Assembly: GCF_022605165.1 (NCBI RefSeq)
Contig: NC_063079.1
Coordinates: 444,001-508,000 of the forward strand
Source: Purpureocillium takamizusanense
Lineage: Eukaryota; Ascomycota; Sordariomycetes; Hypocreales; Ophiocordycipitaceae
Direction of reading: 5' to 3'
Length of the DNA: 64,000 bases
Both the position numbers and the translations under genes were made by a program. Below are positions 48,099 to 59,316 of the stretch, in pieces; position 1 is the stretch's first letter, and each line of letters starts with the position of its first letter. The notes below the pieces were generated by a model, which saw only the letters and a program-made list of their open reading frames with translations, was not told where the DNA came from and made no database searches.

Positions 48099-51000
48099 GC
48101 ACTGGATATCACATTGTATATACTTGTGGGGGCTGCACATAAAACTGGCATAGCGGGCGAATTCGGGCATAGGCTGTATATATCGGGTTAAGAGACGACA
48201 TTAAACTTACCTAGATGCACCAAGTCCCTCGCCGCTGCATGCGTGTTTCTTTCTTTAATAATGTAAATATCAATCGTGTAATATATCACCGGTACAGCCA
48301 CCCCTTTCCACTATGGACATGTAGAGAGAGACTAGTTGAACCACACGCTTAACGGCGAATGAAGTTTGCCCGCACATGTCTGTCAAACAAAACGCATACC
48401 CCATCCACTTGGGACTGGAGTGTTGCTACATCATCATCGATGACAGCGTGCAGTGTACAGACCTGGAGCCTCGGGTTATGAGGCGTACTCTGCGCAAAAC
48501 GTCGTTGCAAGAGCTGAGAACGATGCTGGTATCACAAAGATGTCGTGGGCCTGGAGGAATTGCCCCGTGCATGGACTTGCACTGCGCATAAATGTCTTAC
48601 TCCAGGTGTCTTGGTCTCGGCGAACAGATGGCTCCGCCTGGCAGCGATGGATAAAGCGGCGATCTGGCGAACAGGGTTGTGCCGAAGCGCGATGCGAAAC
48701 TCACTTTGGGAGGTGTTCAAGGCTAACGGTGTAGTAGATGGTTGCCCTGCGAGAAGCGAAGCGGGCTCTCGGGAGCCTAAATAGGATGCTGCATGGAGAG
48801 TCCAAAACGGGGATTCAGCGCCATTCAATTGTGCCAGTTCGGCAAGGCTTGCCGATGCAAGGGAATAAGAGATACGTAGTTGAAGCAGCTGCAGGAAGAC
48901 GACGAGATGGCGGCTGCCCCGAAGAGCAGAGAGCATGTGGACGGACCGGGCCTGATATGGGGCCGTGGGAAAAGGCGTCGGCAAAAATCGCCATGCGCCG
49001 CTCGTTCGGTGACGAGACGGGCATAACGCCGTCTCTCTCGGGCCAAGCAGGGTCTGGCAGCGAGCGGGCTGGCTGACGGTAACAAGGCGACCTAGGTAGC
49101 CTGCTGAAGACAGACGGCTCGGTGAGCAAAGGGGAAAGCCGTCGCGTGGCCTGGACCGCAAAAGGAAGCCGTTCGACGGGACGGAGCGGTTTGTCTCTGC
49201 CACGACGAGTTATTACGTTGGCAACCTGGCACTGAGGCTTGAACCACTCGTTAATACATCCGCACAACTAGCCTGCGCGCGTTGAGCCACATCCGTTGGA
49301 GCCACTCGGAGCCGCTGGACTTCACGATGCGGTGAGGTGATAGGGGCCCCCGCTGACAAGGCAGTAGTGTAACTAGTACGCTCAGCAGAGAGAAAACAAA
49401 AAGGGAGAGAGAACAAACCAAGAAAAAAAAAGTCCGTCGCAAAGCACATTCCAAAACGGCGAGTCGGCGTGCGTCCATGTCTCTCCTCATACGTAGCTTG
49501 ACTTCTAAGAATATACATGACCCGTCAACATACCATCCCGCATGAGACAATTCGCTCCCCGCATGCGGCAGGCTGTCGCGTGCCACCGTCCGTCGCGGCA
49601 TTCGCGGCCGACGTCAACCGCAGGTCGGCATCTGCGACACGGCAACAAACACACAAATGAGCAATCCCGGGGGCGTCGCAGTACGTACTGCATGTACGTA
49701 GTGGGACGGAGTCTGGGCTTCGTTGCCGAACCGAGACGTCGGAACGGACTTGTTTGGAGGGGAGGGGGCGAGTAGCGAAGGGCACTGATCAACTGGAAGC
49801 TAGTGACAGTAGTAATAGGTAGTCGTACGTAGTACGAAGTAGGAGAAGGCCGGGGGAGGGAGGGGGGTAACAAAAAAAGACGGACAGCCAGGGTAAAAGT
49901 CTGGGGCCGGCGTCATGGTCGCTCGATCTCCGAGGGTGCCGTAATTACGGGCTCGAGCGCTGATGTAAGGTATGAATGGGGCATTTGGTGGCTGCCCACC
50001 ACCACCACCGTCTATGGATACTGCTGCTGCTGCTGCTGCGTTGTGAATCAAAATAGCAGTGAGGCATGCTCCGTACCAACACATGATATCGTGTCGTCAA
50101 TGCAGTTGGCTATACGAAGACGCAGACCGCGTACTCGACGACAGACGCTGCGTGGGACGTGACGTGTCGACGCGCTCGCCGTCGAGGGAGGCGCCGTGCC
50201 ATGACGAGTCGTGGTGCACCAAGTAAAAGAGGTAGGCCAAGCCATTGAGGCAAGATACTGCCTAGGTAGGTACGGTAGTAGATCCGGACATGGCTAGTAG
50301 GGTCCCTCGGGCGAGCTTCCAGATGTCGTGACGGCGTCACTGCAGGCCCGCCGCACTTGGCGCCGCTTTGTTCCACAGTGGCACAGTGCCCCTTCCCTTC
50401 CAGGTCCAATCCAATTGACGTTGCAATGGATGGAGAGAGGCACACGATGGGCTGGGAGCATGCCCGTGCTCGACCCTCCTCCTCCTCCTCCACTGGCACG
50501 CGGCCGGGCACCGTTTTGGCGCCGCCACGGAACCGCCGTGGAAACCTTCAGCTGGACAATGTCACACACCACGCCGAGACCAGACCAAGGAGAGACGAGA
50601 CAGAGGCGAAAGCAAAAGACACCGAGCAGGGCAAAAGAAAAGAGCACACGACCACTCCGTCCCGGCCTCTCACCACTGCGCAGTGAAATGGAGCGAGAGA
50701 AATCGGACAATTGTCGTCTTGTGGCGAACAACCACGACATCCGATGATGATGTGAGGCGTCGCGTGCTTGGGCTGCCATGCCATGCTACAGTTGCTGCGG
50801 CACGACCGGACAGGGACGGACGGGCACACGACAGCGCCCAGCGCCGAGCAGACAAGGTCATCCAACTGGAGGGCTGCCCCGGACCCGGCGGATGATTGGC
50901 GCCATGACGACAACTTTTCAGGGTCCTTCGGGGGCAGTCGCCCACTGAGGGGAAAGAAAGGGAAAAAACATGCATGGTCGCTCTCCCGCTGTTCTACGTC

Positions 51001-52671
51001 GGCAAGCAAGTGGTGACGCGACCCCCGTCTTGGAATCTTTCCACCATGCTGCCTACCTGCCTGCCTGCACGGCCAAGAAGCGCCAGCCATGCAAGGCACG
51101 GCTCCATCATCAGACTTCTCTTGCACCACCCCGCTCTGCTCGTCCGTCGTCGTCGTGGTCTCATTTCATCTCGTCTTGCCCGCCCGTCACCACAGACGCC
51201 ACAACTCTATCTCGCCCCGCGTGCGAGCCAGCCCAGCCCAACCCAGCCCTCCCCCGGCCGGCACGCACGCAAACACACAGACACACACACAAGCCTGCCC
51301 ATTGCAGTAGGCCGTCGCGCGTCCGTCTGCCCCGGCCTTGCAGGGCAGGCAGATCTGCGAGATCGTCTTCATGCCCAAGCGCTGCGGCTGCTTCTCCGCG
51401 TAAGTGCCGCCGTACGTGGCAGCCCCTGCTCGTGCTGCTGCCGGCCGGCGGCGACGATTGTAGATCAAAAGCCTCGTCACTCACCGTGGACGCGCGTGCC
51501 TGCCCTCGTGTACGCCATCCGAGACGGGCTGCCGGGGATACGCAGCGCAGCGCATCGCATCGCATCTGCCCTCTTGGCCTCGGCGCCTCGTTCGGCAAAC
51601 GCAAACGTGGGGCGACGCGCGCTGCTCATCAACATCGCAGGTAGGTGGCCAGACCGCACAGTGCTGGCTGCGCAGTGCCGTCCAGGGGAGGGGGCCGGGG
51701 GGCTCGGCTTGCTGCCCAGATCTCCCCGCCCTCCCGGCAGCGCAGCCTGGTGTGGGGGAGAGCCCCCGGGGGCTGCAGCCAGGCCGTGCACTGTGCTTCT
51801 GCGCTACTGGTGCGGTCCACTCCACTCAGCAGCCCTCGGTCAACCAGACGCCGTAGCCCCCTTCCAGACCCCATACAAGCCCTGTCCACACCTTTTTTTT
51901 TTTTTTTTGTCCGCTTGCTTCAGAGGCACTCCAGGTACCCACAGAGGCTCGCTGCCCGCGTCGTGCTGCAGCCGCCGCCGGCGCCACAGGATCATTCCGC
52001 GGATGGATGTACCTGCTTGGGTAGGGTGTTAGTGCCCACAGCGGTGAAACTACACGTTCGCCTACCAGCAGTGTCCCGCAGTACCGCAGATTATTATGTC
52101 GGGTGAGCGACCGACCTGTGGCTGGCCCCTGCTCCTGCGCCGCCCACACCTTGTTTCCCCTGCTTCTTCTTCTACTACTTCTTCGCCCACCCCATCCTCG
52201 CTCGCATCCGCATCTCATCCTGCGCCCTCCTCCCCCAGCCAGGCCTGTCTCGCGCTGGGCCAATCTTGTTGACCGAGCCTCGCGCTCGTCTCTTTTTATT
52301 CTTGCCCTTAAGTCTAGCCGCAACTCTCTCGATCTCGGACAAGATGGCGGCCCAGGTCCAGCTTGTTGCCCACAAAGCCAAGTCCAGTCCTTTGTAGACT
52401 GCGACGCACGCGAGCACCTCCCAACATCGGTCCTTGCAGGCCCGGCTTCGACTGACTTTCCGTCACGACAAACTATCCTCCTTTGTACCCTGCCTGGTTC
52501 TGTCGCCATAATTTACACACTCCCCGACGTTTCTCTCTGACCTCCCTCGTCAATCAACGAGCCCCAAACACCATCCACCCGTCCTTGTACTCCACGCGTC
52601 CACCACACCCAGAGAACACGACGGCCCCGTGGCACGATCCGATACGACCAACGATCACCCCGTGCCGAGAT
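48099..52671. other. Long gene-poor region upstream of the Siw14-type phosphatase
   Basis: 4.6 kb. Frames as long as 350 codons exist (about 50.97-52.03 kb, plus strand) but consist of Arg/Pro/Ser/His runs with no domain. The stretch includes simple CTGCTG (50023-50040), TCCTCC (50477-50491) and ACACAC (51274-51292) repeats, a poly-T tract (51893-51908) and a GTAC-rich island (49799-49845). Its last part, pyrimidine-rich from 52000 on, probably forms the phosphatase promoter and 5' UTR. Confidence 0.5.
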
Positions 52672-53746
52672 ATGGCCTCCAAGAGAAACTCGCGCGTATT
52701 CGTCGACGAGGCAAAGCACCAAGAAGAAGGTCAACAAAAGACCACCATGTCTCGGCCTCGCCGCGACTCCCGCACCTCAGTCAAGGAAGACGACTTCCAG
52801 CAGCAACTTGCCCAGGAGATGGAGGAAATCCCGCGGGGCAGCACGACAACAAACGAGAGCTCTTCCTCCGCGTCCTCCGCGTCCTCCATATCCTCGCTGT
52901 CTCGATCTCAGAGCATCAACGGCACAGCCTGGGAGCCGGCCAACGCAGGCCTTGTGTGGCAGCTGGGCGACTCCTTGAGTAAGTTCGCACTAGACCGCGC
53001 AAGGCGGCATGCATGAAGACGCGACACCGCTGACGCGACGAACGTAGTAGCGACCGCCGGCGCAGTGGCCTTCACCCACCCCCATGACTTTGCTCATGTG
53101 CCCCTGGGCGACCGTCCCACCAATTTTGGTGTTGTGGTCCCGGGCCTCTACCGGAGCAGCTATCCCAAACCGGACGACTATGAATTTTTGCAGAGCCTCA
53201 AGCTCAAGACGATCGTGTAAGTTGCAATCCTCTCGAACATTCGTTGGGCAACAGTAATTGACCATACGCAGGACCTTGGTAAAGAAGGATGAGCTGGACT
53301 ACGATCTGAATGCCTTCGCCACCAGCAACGGCATCCGGCAGGAGGTTTTCAACATGAAAGGCACCAAGAAGGAGGCTATCCCTGTGCCCACCATGAAGGC
53401 CATCCTGGAGCTTGTCTTGGATCGCAGAAACCACCCCCTTCTCATCCATTGCAACCACGGCAAGCACCGGACCGGCTGCGTGGTCGCTGTCATCCGCAAG
53501 TTGTCGGGTTGGGGCACCGATACTGCCGTGGCCGAGTACAAGTCTTACGCCGAGCCCAAGGTTCGTGAGTGTGATGTCGAGTACATCAGCTCCTTTCAGG
53601 CCACATCGCTTCCCCTCAGGTCCGAGTCGGCGAGGACGAGCCCGGTGCATATCCGCACCTTCTTTCGCACCCTCGTCTTCTCGACCTTGGTCTTGGCCCT
53701 CTGGCTCGTTTCCAGCGTGCGGCTGACCGCTGCGGGTGACTCGTAG
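52672..53746 (+). CDS. Siw14/PFA-DSP-type atypical dual-specificity phosphatase with C-terminal TM helix
   Basis: Three exons, 52672-52978, 53048-53216 and 53272-53746, giving 316 residues. The first ~100 residues are polar with a Ser run. The catalytic domain starts at NFGVVVPGLYRSSYPKPDDY, a hallmark of plant and fungal PFA-DSP phosphatases. The P-loop is HCNHGKHRTG, with Cys219 as nucleophile and Arg225 binding phosphate; it matches yeast Siw14 HCxxGKHRTG. Siw14 removes the 5-beta-phosphate of inositol pyrophosphates and influences stress, nutrient and actin signalling. A hydrophobic stretch near the end (LVFSTLVLALWLVSSV) suggests a tail anchor, which yeast Siw14 lacks. An alternative upstream in-frame ATG at 52483 gives a low-complexity extension and is less likely. 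Confidence 0.88.
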
Positions 53747-54345
53747 CCACCCGCGCGCATGCTCTGAACAAAATGACGACTTGACATCACGACTGACACC
53801 TTACGTACGCGGAGACCAACGGCATTGTGACATACGTCAGACTTGACGCGGAGATACTACAAAGACTTAGAGCCCTGGGGCCGGGAGTCCAGAACAACAA
53901 CCCGTGTATTTTGGCGGTTAAAGTGGCCCAACTGGCTTGGGCGGACCGGAAAGCTGCGTTTTGGTAGATTGGGTTGCGAGACACAAGCATCACCAGGCAT
54001 ACCGCATCTTCAGCACACACACATTGGGTGAGGAACTCGAGATCGGGACATCAAGCGCTGAGACCATCTTGAGTGGCGTTTCGTTTTTTTTTAGGCACGT
54101 TCGGTATAGGGGAACGGGCACCGATGCAAGAGTCGTGTCTCTTGTCACGTTGATTTGATTCCGGGGCCGTGATCCATGCCCGCGTGCCGTTTGTTTCTTT
54201 TGTGTTTCATTTGTCCGTTGGGGGTGTTTGGGCTGTGTTCATGTAGCGATGGCCGTGGACAAGCAGCAGGAAGCCTAGCAGTAATAAAACACTCTGGTGA
54301 GAAGACCTTTGGTGTCGTGCGCGCGCGCGCCCCTTTGAGGGATGA
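53747..54345. other. Intergenic region between convergent phosphatase and HET genes
   Basis: 600 bp of shared 3' flank with a T run (54084-54093) and a GCGCGC run (54319-54330). No gene. Confidence 0.45.
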
Positions 54346-56586
54346 TCAACTGCGCCCTAATGGTCTCATGCAAACGACGTTGATGACGTTGGTGAGTGTG
54401 CCCCTAACGTTGTCGACGCTGAAGCGCACCGAGACGGTGGCGCTGGGGAGGTGTAGCACGGTCGATCCCGCGCCCCTGCGCCTGGCAAGCCGCAGCAAGT
54501 CTTCCCGGCCGGCGGCTTGCCGCAGCGCCACCCCGTCGAAGGCGCTCAGCTCGACTCTGGCCGCGCCGTTGCCGGGGCCCAGCTCCATGGACACGGCGAA
54601 GCATTCGTCGTCGTCCCGGCCCCTGACGCGGAAGGCGGCGACGGTGGACACAGGGCCGAGCGGCGCGGGCAGCACCTTACCGAGGGGGGTCATTCTCGTT
54701 TGCGGGATGAGGAGCGTCATGGTCTGCGTGGGGTCGTTGCGTGTCCAGGATGGTGGTGGGGTGATGAAGGACTTGGAGGACGGTGGTGGTGATGATTTTG
54801 CGCGGACGGGTTGGAACACTGGGGAGGGTTCAGTCTGCGATGGAGATGACGGGATCGTCAGGGGCGACAACGACGATGGGGCGCCGTACTCGGACGGCCA
54901 GGGCGAGGTCCATGAGGAGAGCAGGTCGCAGCTGTTTCCCGAAAAGTACTTGAGCCACCATGTCGTGTGGCTGCCGCTCGCTCCTCCTGCTCCTCCTCCT
55001 CCTGTTATGCTACTAGCACCAGTAGACCACCAGCCGCGGCTCGAACGCTTGGGCAGGAGGACGGGCTGCGTGGCCAGCGCGGGGAGCACCATGGGGAGAA
55101 GCACGGGGGCGGCGCAGGCGCGCGCGTACGTCTTTTGCTTTGCCGCCATCATGCTTCCTCTTCCTCCTCTTCCTCCTGCTGTTGCTGCTGCCACTACGTT
55201 GTTGGCGCCGTCGTCGTCCAGGGGCAGCGGCACCAGCGGCAGGGCTACCGCCGTGGCCATGTCGCCGCGGACGTGGCACGGGAGCACGCCGAGCCGCTCG
55301 TCGGGGGGTCCCCCCTCGCGCATCATGATGCACATCTGGATGCTCAGCCCGCGGTTCGTCGACGTGATGACGCTGCCGGGGGCGTCGGGCGCGGCGGGGT
55401 GGCATGCGATGGCGCCGCTATTGGCGAAGCAGTCTGCGCTGGGGGCGAGGGCGCCGACGATGATTCTTTTGCGGCGTCGAGCGGCGGGGACGCTTGCGTG
55501 CCCATGGAGGATCCCACCATCGTTGACATAGTCGTCGTTGTCGTCGTCGTCGTCGTCATCCTCGTCGGAGGAGGCAAAGTCGTCGCCGTCCTGCAGTGCC
55601 GAAGCATCCCAGACTAGCAACGAGCAGTCCTCTGCCTCCTCCTGCCCCCCGCCACCAGCCCCCTGGCGCAGAATCTCCTCCTGGAGGCGCACGAACGCGC
55701 GGGGCCCGCCCTCACCGTACAGCAGGGGCATGTGGATGCCGAAGAGCCCGAGAAGGCAGTAGGCGGCGTCCTCGGGGCGGGTGGTGGCGCGGCCGGCGGC
55801 CCAGGACATGCGCGCGGCGGCGTTGCTGCTGCTCTCGCTGTAGCTCGAGTGCCGGTGCTGGCGCCAGGAGCCCGTGAGCAGGACGGGCACGGGGATGCGC
55901 GTGCGCGCGGAGATGCGACTCGCGAGGGAGGTGCGCGTGCCGATGCGCCGCCAGGACTGCGAGAGGAAGATGACGCGCCGACGGGGGGCGAGGAGTTCCT
56001 GCAGGGTCCAGCCACGGGTGAACCACCGGGAGCGCTCGAATGAGGGGCCGGGGGGGACGGACTCGTTGTCGTCGTCGTTGTTCTCCTCCGTATTGCCTTG
56101 CTGCAGCTGCTGCTGGGCGGTCTGGCTCCCGTTGGCATTGTCTGCCGTAACTAGAGGCCCCTCACCGTCCTCTGCGCCCTGGCGGCTGGATGATGATTCT
56201 GGACTGTCCCCATCGCACGGCGGTGGCGACGGCGGCGGCGGGAGGTCAGCGTCCAGGACATCGGCCAGGTAGACGAAGCAGCACTCGGCGCGGCGGTACC
56301 ACGTCCACATGGCGTTGATGGCCTCGGACAGCTCCGCGCTGCTGGTCTTGTCGATGCAGACCGTGTCGGCCCAGGCGTGCGCGAGGCCCCTCGCGGCGGC
56401 GGCGCGGCAGAGGGACTCGACCTTGGCCCAGCCGGGCTTGCGGGTGTGCGTCCCCGCCAGGAGGTCCTGGAGCGTGGGCTCGGGGCCGTCGTCCCCGGAG
56501 AGCCATGTGTGCGAGAGGATGGCGTAGGGGGGAGGCCGGGAGGGGAAGGACTCGAGCGTGAGGGTGGCGGTGTTGAGGAGACGCAT
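54346..56586 (-). CDS. Heterokaryon-incompatibility (HET) domain protein
   Basis: Single exon, 746 residues. The HET domain starts near residue 20: PPYAILSHTWLSGDD, then LAHAWADTVCIDKTSSAELS, INAMWTWYRRAECCFVYLADV and, after a low-complexity insertion, RSRWFTRGWTLQELLAPR. These are the three conserved HET blocks. The following AAYCLLGLFGIHMPLLYGEG fits the HET-E/NWD-associated type. The C-terminal half has an Asp/Glu-rich run, Ser/Pro-rich stretches and no recognisable partner domain (no NACHT, WD40 or ankyrin). HET proteins trigger cell death after fusion of incompatible hyphae or respond to non-self. The insertion between blocks 2 and 3 (about residues 115-185) is long and polar. The open frame antisense to this gene is a shadow. 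Confidence 0.88.
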   Translation of the reverse strand: MRLLNTATLTLESFPSRPPPYAILSHTWLSGDDGPEPTLQDLLAGTHTRKPGWAKVESLCRAAAARGLAHAWADTVCIDKTSSAELSEAINAMWTWYRRAECCFVYLADVLDADLPPPPSPPPCDGDSPESSSSRQGAEDGEGPLVTADNANGSQTAQQQLQQGNTEENNDDDNESVPPGPSFERSRWFTRGWTLQELLAPRRRVIFLSQSWRRIGTRTSLASRISARTRIPVPVLLTGSWRQHRHSSYSESSSNAAARMSWAAGRATTRPEDAAYCLLGLFGIHMPLLYGEGGPRAFVRLQEEILRQGAGGGGQEEAEDCSLLVWDASALQDGDDFASSDEDDDDDDDNDDYVNDGGILHGHASVPAARRRKRIIVGALAPSADCFANSGAIACHPAAPDAPGSVITSTNRGLSIQMCIMMREGGPPDERLGVLPCHVRGDMATAVALPLVPLPLDDDGANNVVAAATAGGRGGRGSMMAAKQKTYARACAAPVLLPMVLPALATQPVLLPKRSSRGWWSTGASSITGGGGAGGASGSHTTWWLKYFSGNSCDLLSSWTSPWPSEYGAPSSLSPLTIPSSPSQTEPSPVFQPVRAKSSPPPSSKSFITPPPSWTRNDPTQTMTLLIPQTRMTPLGKVLPAPLGPVSTVAAFRVRGRDDDECFAVSMELGPGNGAARVELSAFDGVALRQAAGREDLLRLARRRGAGSTVLHLPSATVSVRFSVDNVRGTLTNVINVVCMRPLGRS

Positions 56587-58851
56587 CGGGACTGGATGAT
56601 TCGGTACAGTACTAAGTAACAGGTACGATCACCGTGCCAACCAGGGATTCCAGCCAGAGAGAAAGAACCTTGATGTACGATGTCACTTCGTGCTTTCTCA
56701 CGGAGTGTGAGGCGAGGATGAGCAGCTACGCCCACCAGTCGTTGCACGACGCGAACGTGCAGATGGCCAATCTCACGGGTAGGTGTGGCTCAAAGAATAT
56801 GTCGTGACTCCCAAAGCCCCAATGTCAGCTTTTTTGCACAGCCATGCCGGTAAAAATAGCAGCAAGTAGAGCTTACCGGGTCTGGGGAGATCGACAGGGG
56901 TGCAGTGGTCCATGAGGAGACAGCGAGTGAATCCCTTTGACAGTCGTAAGGCCACCTCCAGGTTGCTTGCTCCACTGTTGCTCGCTACCTTGCAGTACCC
57001 CGATCTTGCGGAGTTTTGTGTGGCAAAAGGTGTAGTGAAGGGTATGAGATAGATCGACAGTACTTCTCTAAAAGCCTGCTTTTGTACGGCGAAGGAAGTA
57101 CCGTCTCTTAGCGTCGCTCTCATTGCTCATGAACCCTGCAGTCGACTTGAGGGTGGCCTTACGACTGTTAAAGGGATGTGGTGGTGGCCAAACGAGGCGG
57201 TGGCGGCAGTCGTCGTCCGACAGACAACCCGGCCGCCAGAGGCAGGGCGGCGAAAGGCGGTCAAAAAGAAAAAAATTATTGAGCCAAGGACGTGACACTG
57301 CTTCTTCGTCTCTGGGCTGGGAGGCTGGGAGAAAATTTGACGGACTGCGTCATAATGTCGTGCCTGCATCAGAGCCAACCAAGCCGGCGCCGTCGCAGGA
57401 CGCGGACCCCCTGACCTGTCTGCACTGGGCTGGCTGGACTATGTTGCCAGAGACGTGCAACTTCAAGCATGGCTGACGGTGCTGCTGCTGCTGCATGCTT
57501 GCGGGCCACGGCATGACAATATTGCCCGTTGACGGCCTCGTGATCCTGCCGAGTGTTTCGTGGGCAGTCGATCCTCATAACAACATGCATGCGTCAGTCA
57601 AGGCTGCGTGCAGCATCCAGACTGTATTTACTAACTCTTCGGGCAGGACGATGGAGCAAAAGCTACAGCTACTGTCATGTAAATGATGAGGCTGGAGCGC
57701 TTCAAACAATGAGCTGTGCAAGGCTGTGTCGCACGGTCGAAGTCAGCCATGCACGATGGACCGGCAGGTGGTTGGTGGTCGGCCGAGGGGCGTCCCGGCC
57801 CTCCCTCCCTGTCATGGATTCTTGATGCCTTGCCTTGGGGCAAACCTTCATTCCCGAGGTACGCGGTCCGGCCTTACGAAAATGGCATGCCGCGCGTTCA
57901 TGATTACTAGCTGCAGGTACGACGTCGCACATCGACGCAGACAAGGGCGGTCAAAAACGCGACAGACTGGAGTGACACGATAACAGGACCAGACCACACA
58001 AGAGGATTGATAGGATTTTGAAGGGATCGATCCATATTGGGACCGAAACAAATAGACGTAGACTCGTTATTTCATCGTAACGGATCCTTCACGTTGAAGC
58101 GGGAACACTCCCTTTAAAAGGATAGAATAGACGCTCCAAGCCGTGGCCGGCGCCGCTGCGCTGTAATCCATGAAGACGATGTGCAATATACTTCATATTA
58201 AGTACCGTTTTGATCAGCCGCCGTTTCCCGCTCTCTTGGCCGTAAATGCAACGGCGACTCGGACCCGAGACCTGTCACTACCATGTGACACAATGCTGGG
58301 GGAAGCATCCCGCAACCTGCCCTGTGTGCAACGAGGTCAGGAGCACTCGAGTAACTTGACCTCTAAAGCCTGCTCTCAACCGAGGCATAACAATTTAGTC
58401 GCCGACAGACATTGCATCAGACAATATGCAGGACCTGCGACACGGGCCAAGATTTTCTGTCCCTTTTGTTTCTTTTTCTGCTCGTATGGCCTTCATCCTC
58501 TGCCTTCGCCCGAATATTTGTCAACGGACAAGGATGCCGATTGGATCATGTCCTGCACGAGAATTGAAGCCGGAAATATCTGTCTGGATTCTTCCCAGCT
58601 ACCAGACTGGAAGTCGACTAGACGTTGTACCAGACGAGCGCAAGCCACTTGGCTAATTGCCCAGGCGCATCGCAGAAGCAATGAACCATTCTTGCATGTC
58701 GCAATGGGGACCATGCCACTGCATGAGTGGCTTTTAGTTCTCAACCTGCGGGCAAGCGCCCTGTCTCTTAGACTCGTACGATATCTACCACTTCTATAAT
58801 TCTCCCATGTTTGCATCAAGTGGCTGAGAGCACAGGATACTGGGCAGCACG
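56587..58851. other. Gene-free region between the HET gene and the accessory right end
   Basis: 2.3 kb. Base composition falls from GC-rich to near balanced across it. Frames at 58170-58799 (plus) and 58493-58936 (minus) are open but overlap each other and show no domain. Confidence 0.45.
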
Positions 58852-59316
58852 TCAGACGAGAAGACATGCAGGAACGCCTGCCTTCGTGGCTGTACGAAGT
58901 ACAAGGGACGAGGTAGGTCCAGGTCCAATGGGACACTTGATCAACTCTAGTTCATGTGGTCTTGACAGCTCATAAAAAATCTGGTCCGATTTCAACGAGC
59001 CATAAAAACAGCCTTTCGAAGGGTTGTGGACGCCCAGTTCTCTCAACGCATTGTCCCAATCCCGAGCCACTTTGGGCCCTTTGTCGACCAAGTATTCCCT
59101 GTCAACGCTTTCAAAGGCCGAGTTCACGATGGCCGTCATACCACGACCATCCGAGATTATTTTTGACTCCGGAGAAAGCAATCCCGGCACGATGATAGAC
59201 ATGTCATCGGATGGAGACGGCTCCTCGAACAGAGTACAGCTCTTGCCTCGCTCCAAGTATGTAAATCTGTCTTTGCCCAACTTTCCCCGGCACCTCACTC
59301 CTCCTAACCTTTCCAT
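58852..59316 (-). CDS. Unrecognised ORF, probably an internal or 3' exon of an unresolved gene
   Basis: 154 codons with a coding-like amino-acid mix (DREYLVDKGPKVARDWDNAL, then NPSKGCFYGSLKSDQIFYEL). I do not recognise the family. A TAG lies two codons before the first ATG, so the true 5' part probably lies in another frame upstream. A second minus-strand frame (59585-59304) starts MVLPPSELKEPIGQWKIGVL and looks moderately coding. A consensus-like intron (donor CAG/GTGTGT near 59358, acceptor TTTGTAG near 59304) would leave it in the wrong frame for this ORF. The locus is therefore either more complex than I can model or decayed. The opposite strand is also open for part of it. Confidence 0.3.
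   Translation of the reverse strand: MERLGGVRCRGKLGKDRFTYLERGKSCTLFEEPSPSDDMSIIVPGLLSPESKIISDGRGMTAIVNSAFESVDREYLVDKGPKVARDWDNALRELGVHNPSKGCFYGSLKSDQIFYELSRPHELELIKCPIGPGPTSSLVLRTATKAGVPACLLV

Noticed and set aside
50974..52032. 352-codon plus-strand frame upstream of the phosphatase
   Set aside because: Made of Pro/Arg/Ser/His low-complexity sequence over simple repeats and a poly-T tract; no domain and no splice-consistent continuation.
54176..55531. 451-codon plus-strand open frame
   Set aside because: Antisense to the HET-domain gene and without domain signal.
58170..58799. 209-codon plus-strand frame
   Set aside because: No domain and odd composition; a minus-strand frame overlaps it. 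Region shows no coding periodicity that I can see.
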